NCBI GenBank assembly: GCA_013397935.1
Contig: VZRN01005010.1
Span: 3,374,433 to 3,438,432 of the forward strand
DNA: 64,000 nucleotides
Reading direction: 5' to 3'
From: Dasyornis broadbenti
Lineage: Eukaryota > Chordata > Aves > Passeriformes > Dasyornithidae
This document shows positions 13,301-23,811 of the stretch, in pieces; position 1 is the first letter of the stretch; each line of letters starts with the position of its first letter. Below the pieces are notes generated by a model that worked only from the letters and a program-made list of their open reading frames with translations, was not told the origin of the DNA and did not search any database. The position numbers and the translations under genes are program-made.

Positions 13301-14894
13301 CTCACAGACAGTTGCCTGTTATTCCCAGTTCACAGTTATTGTAAAGATAACTGAAGTTTGCAAAATGCTACACTACAGCAGCGCATACACATCTCTTGGC
13401 GTTTTGTTTTAAAGTGAGCTCTCTGTACATTTCTGCAAACTTAAGGAATAAAATAAGGCATCTTCTTCTAAAAGGATTTGTGGAAGATGAATCTGTCAGA
13501 CTCTACCTACGTGCAGGGTCCTGTACATAGCTTTGTGTGGGGCTGAGGCAGGACTTGGTGTCCTTGCACCCCACTGAGGAAGTAACAGTAAAAGGTCTGA
13601 GACTAACAAGCACGTAAACTGGCCGTCCTGGTGGGATTGTGCGGAGTCCGTGTGTGCTTTTCCAAGGGAGACGAGGGCAGCACTCACACCGATACAGACA
13701 GAGCTAAATGACATAGGAGTTTAGTGTGCTGTGCAAGAGCAGTTGAGGCACCGAAGCCACTGAAGTGCATCTGACTCTGAGTGTGCAGTCTGGCTGTAGT
13801 GGTTTATTTATTTATAAGAGAGAAGGCAACTGTAAAAAAGAAAATTTGGAGTCTGTGAGCTCTTTTGGTCCAGGAGGAAGAGGCATTCATTCAGAGGCAG
13901 GCAATACAGGGATGGGGAGGGTGCCCAGAGGCAAGGGCAACCAAGGCACTGCAAAATGACTCTTGCCTGCCTCGAAGAGAAGGGCTGACCCCCAGGCTAC
14001 GCCGTGGGGAACGAGCAGTTCCACTTCCAAGCCCAGTTGCTTGGCCTGGGGTGGGGCTGAGAGCAGAGGGCTGCTGAGCAGAGCCCTACTGCCAACCCAT
14101 TGCACAGAGGTGCGGCAGCCTAATTACCTAATTGTATGTACTCAGCACTGACTCCAGCAAAAGCAGAGCTGGGCCAGTGCCAGAAGCTTTTGAAAAAATC
14201 CTATTTCAGTACCCCAAAATAATAGTCCTTTCCAGCTGGAAAAGCAGCATGAGCAGTTTCTCAGAAGTGGGTTTGGAGCAGAGCTTAGAGGAAGGAAAAG
14301 ACTCCCCCTCAGTCTCCAACAAATGCAATTTTCCTTCTTTGAGTAACCACTGTCGTACACTGTGAGGGTTCCAGCAGTCACATTGAGTGATCACACAGTG
14401 TTCAAACTCTTCCAAGCCAGAATAATTCCTTAGCAACACCGTCTGGCTCCAAGGCTGGAGAGGAGTGGAGCAAGGAATGCACCCGCAGGATGGAGAGGAA
14501 AAAAAGGCACCAGGTCGGGGGAGGAATGTCCTAAGAAGAGCTGGCAGGATTTTATTTGAATTGCAACAAATAGGAACATGCATACCAGACCTTTAAATCT
14601 GGGCTGTGCTATGCTATTAGGGAGAACAGCTTTCAGAAGCTGGCACTCACAAACCAAGTTTTAAAACACTTGAGAGAATTTTTAAAAGCGATGAATGTGT
14701 GGAATGATTTGTTTTTCTGTGCCAGCTGTTTCTACTCTGACTTTACCATGTTAAAAGTGATTCCTACAAATGCAAAATCTCCGTTGGTTTGTGTCAGCTG
14801 GTGCCTTCAGGATGTCACCTTGAAACTGCAGGATGGTCAGAATATTCCTGTTTACCACTCTCCGGTGGAAAGCATTGGTGTGCAAGAAGGCTAA
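7235..14894 (+). CDS. COA1: COA1, mitochondrial cytochrome c oxidase assembly factor 1 homolog (spliced, four visible coding exons)
   Basis: COA1 (MITRAC15) is a small mitochondrial inner-membrane protein. It acts in early complex IV (COX1) assembly intermediates and in complex I assembly. Joining 7235-7328, 10192-10343, 12234-12310 and 14798-14894 gives one open frame of 139 residues plus TAA. The human protein has 146. A basic N terminus (MPASLRKLQQ) precedes one hydrophobic segment at about residues 11-31, the expected membrane anchor. A soluble domain follows, with QKSFARTQYYQQALEHL, IKLPVSGTKSAGYLYV and LKLQDGQNIPV, which align with human COA1 by recall. Phases 1, 0 and 2 match at the three junctions. 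The ATG was chosen because it is the first in the exon (A at -3). The frame stays open to the splice acceptor (RRK before the Met), so an upstream exon could add about a dozen residues. The gene converges with STK17A, as in mammals. Confidence 0.93.
7329..10191 (+). other. COA1 intron between anchor exon and second exon
   Basis: Starts GTAAGT and ends in CTCACCCAG. It contains a pyrimidine-rich 10-bp tandem repeat near 8.7 kb and a T-run at about 10,119-10,132. No other gene or RNA is apparent. Confidence 0.85.
8687..8747. repeat. Polypyrimidine tandem repeat, TTCCC-based 5/10-bp unit
   Basis: About 60 bases of almost pure C/T on the + strand, built from variants of CTTCCCTTCG and ending in simple TTCCC units. 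The internal 10-bp period suggests slippage expansion. It lies inside a COA1 intron. Confidence 0.9.
10192..10343 (+). CDS. COA1: COA1 second visible coding exon
   Basis: Follows the acceptor TCTCACCCAG and ends CGG before donor GTAATG (phase 0). It encodes residues 33-82 plus the end of Lys32, including FARTQYYQQALEHL, EALGAPPLKVHNIRL and TERAR. This corresponds to the intermembrane-space domain start in human COA1. The Gly-Ala-Pro-Pro-Leu stretch is written with a run of nine C bases at 10,273-10,281, a frameshift-prone homopolymer. Confidence 0.93.
10344..12233 (+). other. COA1 intron
   Basis: Starts GTAATG and ends ACATTTGCAG. I see no repeats or genes in it. Confidence 0.85.
12234..12310 (+). 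CDS. COA1: COA1 third visible coding exon
   Basis: Follows acceptor AACATTTGCAG. It encodes IKLPVSGTKSAGYLYVNSEM and on to SRQ (residues 83-107), then two bases of a split codon. The donor is TG|GTGCGT, a weak match to consensus. It is the only nearby donor whose phase leads into the next exon without a gap relative to human COA1. Confidence 0.9.
12311..14797 (+). other. COA1 last intron
   Basis: Starts GTGCGT and ends TTTGTGTCAG. I see no recognisable gene or mobile element. Confidence 0.8.
14798..14894 (+). CDS. COA1: COA1 last coding exon
   Basis: Begins after GTGTCAG, completing the split codon as Cys108. It reads WCLQDVTLKLQDGQNIPV and ends VQEG then TAA. The block aligns ungapped with the human segment around the conserved Trp and LKDGQ motif. 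An alternative acceptor 16 bases further on (CTTCAG) would need a different upstream donor, so I prefer this one. Confidence 0.9.
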
Positions 14895-15135
14895 AAATCA
14901 GAGACAGCTGCATCTCCGCCTCCCATTGAGCCAAAGGAGCCATTAATCGATTGCATCCTGCCAGGTCAGTGAATATACACAGTTGTCACAAGTGACAGTT
15001 TCACTTAAGCAGGTGCTCTCAAGACAGTTTTCTCTCTAAGACTGACATCATTGTTGTAATTGTAAATTCTTTCTTTTGCTGGTTTATTCATGTGTTTAGC
15101 AGAAGCCTAAAATAAATGTCTTGCAGAAGAGTAGC
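14895..15135 (+). other. COA1: COA1 3' UTR (proximal form)
   Basis: Runs from the stop codon to the first good polyadenylation signal. The right end is estimated from the signal and the GT-rich element after it. Longer forms using later AATAAA copies are possible. Confidence 0.6.
15111..15116 (+). terminator. COA1 polyadenylation signal AATAAA
   Basis: A canonical hexamer about 220 bases after the stop codon. A GT-rich stretch (GTGTTAGGTCCTGTGTGTGC) begins about 40 bases downstream, a suitable CstF-binding element. Overlapping AATAAA copies at 15,190-15,199 are a backup candidate. Confidence 0.65.
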
Positions 15136-17764
15136 TGTTCCAGAGAAGTCATGTGTTAGGTCCTGTGTGTGCTGGTATTATGAATTTGAAATAAATAAAC
15201 AAACTGCCACAAAACTGAGCTTTGTTTTACAGTTGCAGACCAAAGTCAGGACAAGTCAGCTTCTCAGTTATTCCCTTGCTGCCTCAGTTTCCCCCCCTAT
15301 TTCTCAACAAGGTCTTGTATAAATCAGGAGGGATGAAGCAGCAAAAGTGGAGCTCAGCAGAAGCACCCTCGACACCACTTTCAAGGTAGATTTTGCACCC
15401 TTACAGTTATCATTACAAAGATAATGAGACAACTGAGGTCACTCATTGTAACTTAGGAATTCCAAGAAGAAACTCACTGCTCATGCTGAACGCTACTCAG
15501 AAGAAGCCACTGCTTCACACCAGCGTTGCCCAACAAGTTCTGGAGCAGACATTTAGGGAGAAAAACGCTCAGGAGGCTGCAGAACAGGTCAAGCACTGCC
15601 ACGGTTTGCTCTGACTATCACAAGAGGTTTTGGTTGTGCCATCAGGTAGAGAATTGCCTATCACCAGAAGCAAGTGGAAGAATAAGCAAATACCCCAAAC
15701 TAACAAAAAAACCCCAAACCCATACAATTTCCACTTTGACCCCAAAGTGCCCATGCGAACAATTGCAAAGCCTAGGGCACAGTCTGAGGCACTGAAAAAA
15801 TACAAGCAACTGTCCTGCCTGTATGAGGAAGTAATACAGGAACCTTTAAGAACATCCAGACAAAAGAGTGTTTTGAATTCACTGTAATAGAGATGCTTAA
15901 TCAGGCTGCAGCCAGGGAAAGCCCAGAGGTTAAACCATTCCATTCCCTGTGCCTCACCCCTCCATCTCTTCATCCAAATTTGAGTCCAAGAAATCCACCA
16001 AGGACATAGGCACTGCAAAGCTTTTCAAGAGCCATGAGCATTAGATAGAGAAGGGAGAGCTAGAGCAAAGAATTATTAAAGAACAGTGAGCATTTTCTTG
16101 TTCAACAATGACCCAGCTAACTGGTCAAAGTGGTTTTTGAACAAACATGAAAAGCACATGCCTAAGTAGAAAAGAGATGCTAAAGGGCCACAGCAAAGGC
16201 ATCTTGGACAAACACTTTTTGAATGAAACAATACACGTGTGCTTTAGTTTGAACTTCACAAAGAGCTGTCACAATGAACTGCGCTTGTGAGACCTGATCC
16301 AAGCCACATGAAAGCCCAGCACACCAGGGAGAGGATTAGAATTCATCAAAAAAAGACAGCATTACGCAGCATTAAGATTGAAATTGCTGCTTATTTGTTT
16401 CCGAAAACAAAATACACACTATGTGATTTAGCCTTGCACTACCACTAGCAACAACAACACCTCAGGGATGGCCACCTGGTGCTTCAGAGCTTGATCAGCT
16501 CTATCTTTTGGTCACTGAAGAAGTTTGGTGGGAAATCAAACTGATGAGAAGAAAAAGCCAAACCAACCACTTCCCATCCATCGATTACCACTTCCCTGGC
16601 TGCAGCCTTGTTTTTTTGTTAATCTACAAAGATACTGTGGCTGTGGAGAGGAACCCCAGGCTGTTTCATCCCTCCCAGTGTGCACTCTGGGAGTATCTGG
16701 CACACATTGCCATTCATCTGTCTTTTGTCATCTCTGTGTGCTCAGTAAGCCTGAGACCTGCAGCGGCTGCAAGGTGCACAATTGTCCAGGAAACCTGGGT
16801 ACAGCCACCCCAGCCTATAGCACAGTGCTTGCTCACCACCTGCCTGTCCCTTGAGCTGGCACACACAATGTCCCCATGCTGGCTTCACAACCTGCTGCAC
16901 CACAACCCCACTGCCTGGCCCTAACCCTGGCTTTTCCAGGCCTGGAGGAGTTTTCCGCACACAAACCTTACCAGTGACACTAGAGATTTTATTACCTTGC
17001 TTAGGGGAAGCTGAGCTTGCAAAGAGGCTCCATCTCTCACTTTCTCCCTGGAGCACTGCTTTAACTTTGAGGGCTCCCAGTCATCTCAACCAACCCATGG
17101 GGGTCACTAGAGCTGTGAGAATGGGCAGTATCATTATATCATACCAATGGTTCTCTTAATCAAATCTTAAAACCTAGAGAAGGAGGAAAGCAATAGGTGA
17201 AGCTGGAAGCCAGCAAATCAGTGGAGGGGGAAAAGAGTAAAATCACAATGAATTCACTGCCTTTGTTTTACTACAGCAAACACAGAATTTCTTGCCTCAT
17301 GACGCTGAAGAACCTCAGAAGTCACTTCCTGTCCATGTTTGAGCTCTTTTAGGATGCACATATTCAAAAAGAGAAAAAAGCAACAAGCTAGCACATTCAA
17401 CACCAAGCTCTCTTTGGCTATATGTCTCCCATTAAATACATCACAGCCCATGACAGCTGCTTTCACAGAGGACACAGGTGCAGCAGGAGCAACCAAGGGA
17501 GCTGGAATGTGCTGGGAAAACAGAGAGAGCAAAGGTCTCAGAACCACCAGCACCTGCTGAAAGCCCAAATAACTTCCAAAGGCCACCTGAGCAGCCGTCT
17601 TGCAGTCTTTTCATCTAAGGAACACTGGAACGAGATTAGATTAACTTCATCATGTCACTGAAACGCTATTTTTTTTTTTTTTTTNGGACACTGACAAAAC
17701 AAAATTTTTTTTTTTTTTTTTTTGAGAAAATATTCATCTTTTGACAAAGTACCCTAGATCCCAC
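15136..17764. other. Convergent intergenic region, left part
   Basis: Lies between the COA1 3' end and a CR1 fragment. Open frames of up to 149 codons occur on both strands but have low-complexity or unrecognisable translations and no supporting splice context. I see no gene. Confidence 0.6.
17669..17723. repeat. Two poly-T tracts with one ambiguous base
   Basis: A T-run is broken by a single N at 17,685 and followed about 20 bases later by a second T-run. The N marks uncertain homopolymer length in the assembly. Confidence 0.9.
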
Positions 17765-18115
17765 AAAACAGTTAAGGTTGGGAGGAGCCTTCGGAGATCA
17801 TCTAGTCCAACTGCTTCACTCCCACCAAAGTCAGCTTGGACAGATTGCCTGAAAGCATGTCCAGTAAGGTTCTAAAGATCACCAAGGATGGAGACTCTAC
17901 AAGCTCTGGACAAGCTGGACCAGTGTTCAACCATTCTCACATTTAAAAAAAGCTTTTTCTTATGTTTAAGCAGAATTTTGTATATTTGAGGGTATACCCA
18001 CTGCCTCTTGTCCTGACATTAGACACTGCCAAGAACTTGTCTCCATTCTCTTTACTCTGCCCCCACACTGTTAAGATCCCTCCCCAGCATTCTGCAATTC
18101 CAGGTCTCTCAGCTT
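17765..18115 (-). mobile_element. CR1 retrotransposon fragment, diverged
   Basis: The + strand carries antisense CR1 landmarks: GGTTGGGAGGAGCCTTCGGAGATCATCTAGTCCAACTG at the left, then an AGGATGGAGACTCTACAAG-type block and a CCACTGCCTCTTGTCCTGACA-type block. The element is therefore on the - strand and 5'-truncated. It is old, with no coding capacity, and its edges are approximate. Confidence 0.8.
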
Positions 18116-19664
18116 CATTAACAGGTGCTGAAATCCTTTAACCATCTTAATCATATTCAGTATGTTAAATAATTTCTTTTTAATTGGCTTGAAAATTTGT
18201 GCAGTTCCTTTTCCAGTTGTTGGTGTGGTTAAAATAAACATCATCTTCATGACCTTTGCTGGATTGCATGTTTGTTTCTTATTCTCTAGTTTGATTTTAA
18301 TCGTTTCTGCCAGGCAGTCATCACCCTCAAGGAAACTACCAAGGTGGCAGACTGTTCAGGGCAAGGACTTAATTTACAGCTGAGGAACAGCACATACTGC
18401 TCAGCACGGTTCCAACACTTGCACCTATTTGAGTTGGAGCTGATGAGCACACAGGGGCTGTGTAAAAACAGATGTTTTGAAAGCACTGCCTTCAGAAAGG
18501 CTAAGTGGGATGACATGTTCCCTTTTGAGTGTGTTTCTCCAAGGAGTGATAGGGTTTTGTCCAACTTATGGGCCACTCAGTTCACTTCCTATTTTGGGCA
18601 GGTGTCTTGCACTGCACAGGGAACACCAGTCATTTGGATTAATCTCTCATTTAGAAATGAGGATACATCCAGTTCTTTCCTGCTATGTGCCTGCATCTTT
18701 CCTGTTTGCCAAAACCATTTAATTTTCCTATGATTTCTGCAAAATTTACTACAAAGTTCCCTGCAGCTGGGCCCATACAGTTCTGTAACACCAGGTGCAA
18801 TGGAGACAAAAAAATGTTTTTGCTGTTACTTTGGAAGACATATCACACCTGGCCAAATGCCTTTGGTTCATTTTAAGTAGCACTAATTGTATAAAAATAC
18901 TAGAATAATATAATTTCTTGACCAGTCAAAGCCAGTTTCTATTAATTTGCTTTCCTAGAAGATTTAAGAGCAAAGGACCTTCATTCATTAACTTCAGAAA
19001 GACAATCTTTGCCTCTCTTTGCTTAGTAAGGCCCACAAGACCTTCCATCCAGCAGCCAGACCAGCTGGATCTTACAAGGTGCTACTGGAAGGTGGCAGAT
19101 GGTAAGTGATTGCCCAGCAGCTCAGATTTCCCTGTGAGGATTAGTTAAAAGGCACCTGTGTAATTCAGTCTGTATGCTGACATTACAAATTAATTGCAGA
19201 GATGGGGTACACTGATTTCAATGCATCACCAGCTTAACTGTGATTCTACTTGGACAAGCAAGCAAAGACTCAATGTAATTAAGTTCTCTGTGTTTACAGA
19301 AAAAAAAGATAATCCCTTCAAGCAGTTCCCTTTCCTCTCCTAATTCTGCAGGAGGTTCTAATGCTCTTCTTCACTTTGACAAATCCTAACCTTTTCTTAA
19401 TTAGGACAGATTTTTATCACACCCATCTGTACTTTTTTTTTCCTGACTCTGTTTATTAATCCCAATGACAGCTTAATTCAGCATCTGTATTGTAAAGAAT
19501 TCTACAGTGGAAGCATATTGCTTTAGTGTGGAAAAGGCTATTGGTGCATTTTATATTCGCTGCACAAATTGAACAAATGTGTGATTCAGAAAACTAAAAT
19601 ATCAATAATCCTGCTAATGGGTGTTTCCTAAAGCACAAAGAACAGAAGACCCATCCGCTGTTCA
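18116..19664. other. Convergent intergenic region, right part
   Basis: Lies between the CR1 fragment and the candidate distal end of STK17A transcripts. No exon, RNA gene or repeat family is recognised. Confidence 0.55.
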
Positions 19665-19679
19665 GAAAACAAAATTTCA

Positions 19680-19685
19680 TTTATT
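19680..19685 (-). terminator. Candidate distal STK17A polyadenylation signal
   Basis: On the - strand the sequence reads TTTACAATAAATGAAATT followed by U/GU-rich TTTTGTTTTCTG and later TTCTGTTCTTTGTGC. That is a good hexamer plus downstream element arrangement. Confidence 0.4.
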
Positions 19686-22600
19686 GTAAAGTTCCTCAAA
19701 CAGTAAACACCTTATCAGAAGTACAATGAACTGGCACTATTTCTTTAAAATGTTGAACTGTCTTCCAGGAACAACACTTGAAATATTCATGAGAGATCTT
19801 AAACCACAGAGTAACTTGGTGCAAGGCCCACCTCCCTCCCCATCCCTTGTGAGCACCACCAGTGGAGAATGGGCAGTGAATTTTTATTTGCATTTGTGAC
19901 CTAAGAGCCCTCAAGATTCATGGGGTAGATCACAAACTGAAATTCACATTTTTATATTTAGGGACCTGCAAACAAAAATGTGACAAATGAGACAAATCAC
20001 AATGCAAATTCCACTTTGGACAAAAAAGAAAATATTATTTTGTAGAACATTTAATTTAGCAACTATAAAATCTATAAGCCTCTCCCTTAAAGAGGTGAAT
20101 ATAGCAACAAGAGGAAACAAAGCTGTGCATTTTGTTAGGACTTTGCTATTTATTCCAACAACTGAAAGGGAGGCTAGGCCTGGACCTACCCCTCTTATTG
20201 ATACAGTTCATGGCTTTTCCATCAGAACCACAGATAGCAACTCTCTAGAAACATCTGCCCTTCCATTCCTTCAGCATCCTGTTGAGCAAACAGCAGCCAT
20301 GCTCCCCATGCTACAAAGGCAGCCAGCCTGTGCTCAGTCCAGAGAGCAGGGACTGGGAGAACGTTGCCCACAAGATCCAAGGAGCTGATTCTTTCTCCAC
20401 AATAGCCCGTTCCCCACCAACACAGCAGCTTTTCCCAGATGACCTGCGTGCATACACAGAGTCCCCAGTATTCATGGAGCTGCAGAAAACCAGCGGTTCC
20501 TCACAGCTTGTGGTTTGTTCCCAGTCTTACTGGTGTGTCACTTCACTAGTAACTGAGCTCCTCAAGAACGCTGACTGCCACAATCCCTTCCTACAGCTCA
20601 GGGTAAGAACACCTCGTTTGCAGCTTTACCCACATTCACCCTGGAACAGAAATAGCCTCAAGTGTGTGGGTCTGGCTCATAGTCCTACAGTTAAATGTTA
20701 TGGAAAATTTTCCCTGTTATAGGGTGAATGTAAGATGCCTTGTTTATATCTTACACTATTAAACTTTCACAACTTTATACAAATTCTTAATGACATTACA
20801 AAACACTGTATAAAACCACCTTAAGGCACGAGAAGTTAAAATAGAAATGCAGCCCACTGGAAATCTCAAAGCAGCCAATTCAAGAAAAGCTGGCCTTGTA
20901 ATAAGTATATATTTCATGTATACATGTTAAGTTTCACTGTTATACATTAAAAACAGTATATATAGGACAGAATGTATACTGCTCAGCACCTACTCTTTTC
21001 CATTAGTACCAAGTCTCCATCTGAGACATGATCTGTGGGCACAAAGAGGAAATGAATTGGGAAACCTCCCTCAAATAGTTTGCTGTGGGCAACCAGGAGT
21101 TTTCAAACATTTATGTCTGCAACATTGGGAACATTGTTTTGTAAGGGTGGGATGTGAACATGCTTCAACATCACTGCTCTGCTCGACTTGGTAAAGTAAG
21201 GAAACACGTAGGGGAAATAAAAGCGAAAATGGCAATGATGGAAAATGGGAGAAATTGTAATCTTGCACAGAAGAATTTAATGAATCAATGTCCCCTCATC
21301 CAAGCAAATTGTCTTGGGCAAATGACTGGACAGTAAAGGAAAGATGCCCATGAAGGTACTGTCCTGCCTAACAAGGCTGAAACAGATCAGCATTGTAGGT
21401 AGGGTCAGCTCCTGTCTGCCTATGGAAACACCCAGATAACACAGATATGCTGTTGGCTCAAAGATTAGCCTGCTGAGGGCCAGCCAGAGGTGTCCAGCAA
21501 CTGATTGCTTTCTCCACAGCATGAAAGGCATCTCTCCATTACAATATAAAACACATCCAAACTCGGTTCTGAGCACTAGTGGCTGTTTTCTTATATGAAC
21601 ATCTTCGAGGAACAAGAAGCTGCTCTACCTACATGAGTACTCAGTATGTAATTCCATAGGGGGAAAAGCCTGATAGAACAGTTTAATTTAGGTCTAATTT
21701 CCCTGATGTGGCTTGAAGTAAAGGCAACCCAACCTCTGGCAATGAAGCCTCATGGAAAACATTCATTGCTCCACTGCTTTTGGTTCAGCTTTCTTCTGTA
21801 CTAGTGCTCTTCCCCCACCTTTCCAGCCATGCTGATCAGATCATCCCAGTTCTGCTGGTCTTATTAGTAAACCCTCTAACTTTTGTGTGAAGGAGGAACT
21901 GTAACATCAGAGCCCTGACCTCCTGCTCACTAAATGGAGTAGGAACTTTTGATACCTTTGAAATTAGGAAAGTGTGTACCAACATGGAAAAAAAAGGGAA
22001 AAACTAGCTTAAGAGTTTCTATTCGCTGTTTTATAGCAAGAAAAGTCTTGTCAGAGTTTATTATAAAGGAACAGCATAAGGAAACCAAATAAATAGTTGA
22101 ATAGTTAACAGTATGCAATATAATAGTACTAAACTTCAATTACATAAAAATTAAACTTTGGAACAGCATCAATATGAAAGATTTCTTAGAAAACTGGGAC
22201 TCAGTCCAAGATCCTCAGATCTCTACATTGCAAAAACCACTCAGATTTGATGCCCAGCTGGTGCCAGCTTTGTCCTCTGAGGGACTGCGTCCATTGAGAA
22301 CTATAACCCATCCATACTGCTCCCTAATCTCACCCTGCCCAGCTACATAACATGCTGTTCTTCCAAGTGTCTAAGGGAGAGTGATCAGGAAGCAGGAGGC
22401 ACGAGCTGTACTTCGTTGTTTCAGAAGAAGCAGTATCTTCTTCCTCATCTGACAGCTATATTAAACAAGGTAATGCAATTTAGCCTAGGGATGCTCCTTT
22501 CTTCCTTAAAGCAGCAGTTAGAAGAACAGAAAGAAGGCAGAAATTACCTCATGCTCCCAATAAAACCCCAGCTGGGTTCTGGGGGAGGTGGGATCAAGGG

Positions 22601-23386
22601 CTGATTAGCTGGACAAATTGTCTAACCTAACATGGTGAAGTCAGTGGCGAGAACTTTAATAACTTCAGAGGAGCTACAATTAGACTCTGTCGTTCTTTTT
22701 TACCCTCTCACCAGCACTGTGGAGCCACACTGAGCTGGATTCTATTGGCACATCTCACCCAACATGGGAGGGGAAGGGAACAATCTCTGCTGGCTCACAA
22801 GTGACTGAAACAAGCAGATGCATCACCCACAGGAGCAGGATTTTATTGTGCTCCCAAATTAGACATATCTCCAGCACAGATTTCTTTACCCTTGCATGTC
22901 TGTCGAGAGAAGCTCAGCTCACTATTCAGCTATACACCAGAGGAATCTGGGTCTTTGACCTGATGCAAACAAGCACACAGCATGGTTTTGAAATCTGTAT
23001 GTCAAACCAGGTGATCAAATTCTCCTCTCATACAAGTTTTAGGTCAGCAGATAGCTCCACTGAAGTCAGGAGGCATTTGAGGAAAACCCAGAATTATATA
23101 TTTGCATTAAATGCCAAAATATATCCTAAAATACTCCTATTGACATCTGTCACCAAAATACTTCCAGTGTTGACTTCTCAAGAACACCAGAACAATTAAC
23201 AAAAACTCTGTTACCAATCAACAACAACAAAAGACCAGAAATAAAAATTAGAAACAAAAATAAGCTTATAATCTTTGTTAAATTCCTGTCAGTCACTTGA
23301 AATCTTGTTTATCTGTTCCATGAAAATAAGAACTTGGCACATTTTTGTTGTATGCCATTTATCAACACTTTCTTTTATCTAGAACA

Positions 23387-23392
23387 TTTATT
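23387..23392 (-). terminator. Candidate proximal STK17A polyadenylation signal
   Basis: AATAAA on the - strand about 86 bases after the stop codon. Only a weak GTGTTG-like element follows, so it may be minor or unused. Confidence 0.35.
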
Positions 23393-23477
23393 GCATATCA
23401 GAAATTCACCTGGCTAGAATACTTTTGTTTAGTAGAAAAAACTGCCTTCCAGTTAAAGCTATGACGCTCCACACAGT

Positions 23478-23811
23478 TCAGTAAATGAATTCTCCTGGTA
23501 TTTCCTGCAGTAATGGTTCCTCAAATTTAAATCGTTTGGAAATGGCTTTCTGCTCAGTTACTTTTTCTTTTTCTGTCTGCCTACATTGTCCCAGTGTATA
23601 TGAAGCCACTACAATTAATTCTTCTGTCACTATTGACTCTTCCTCTCCAGTCTTCTCAGCATCTACTGATTTTTCAGAGGCAGAATCTGCATCTTTCTGG
23701 GTGGCATCACTGGTCTCCCCTTCTGTACTCTTATTCCAGGCCCTGCAAGCAGGATTATCACTTTGTTCTAACCATGGATGTTGAAGACATTCTTCAGCAG
23801 TTGCCCGGTCC
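23478..23811 (-). CDS. STK17A: STK17A exon 7: end of kinase domain, tail and stop
   Basis: Follows the acceptor CTTTCCTCTGCAG. It opens with DRATAEECLQHPWL, the last kinase subdomain, then has an acidic, Ser/Thr-rich linker. It ends in a conserved tail with VTEELIVVASYTLGQC and KRFKFEEPLLQEIPGEFIY, then TGA. The KRFKFEE block is a basic patch in a tail known to carry nuclear targeting in this family. Confidence 0.97.

Larger units (their letters stand above)
19665..23477 (-). other. STK17A: Candidate long 3' UTR of STK17A
   Basis: The stretch downstream of the STK17A stop codon, read on the - strand, contains no other recognisable gene and ends at a strong-looking polyadenylation signal. A 3.8-kb 3' UTR is an inference. 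A much shorter form ending near 23,370 is also possible. Confidence 0.4.

Noticed and set aside
15569..16018. 149-codon open frame on the - strand
   Set aside because: It has no recognisable domain or splice context and lies in the intergenic space between convergent genes. Overlapping frames of similar length occur on the other strand, as expected by chance.
16508..16924. 138-codon open frame with Cys-rich overlapping frame
   Set aside because: Two frames overlap the same DNA with unrelated, low-quality translations. No conserved domain was recognised.
20282..20722. 146-codon open frame on the + strand
   Set aside because: It is antisense to the probable STK17A 3' UTR. The translation resembles no known family, and there is no promoter or splice evidence.
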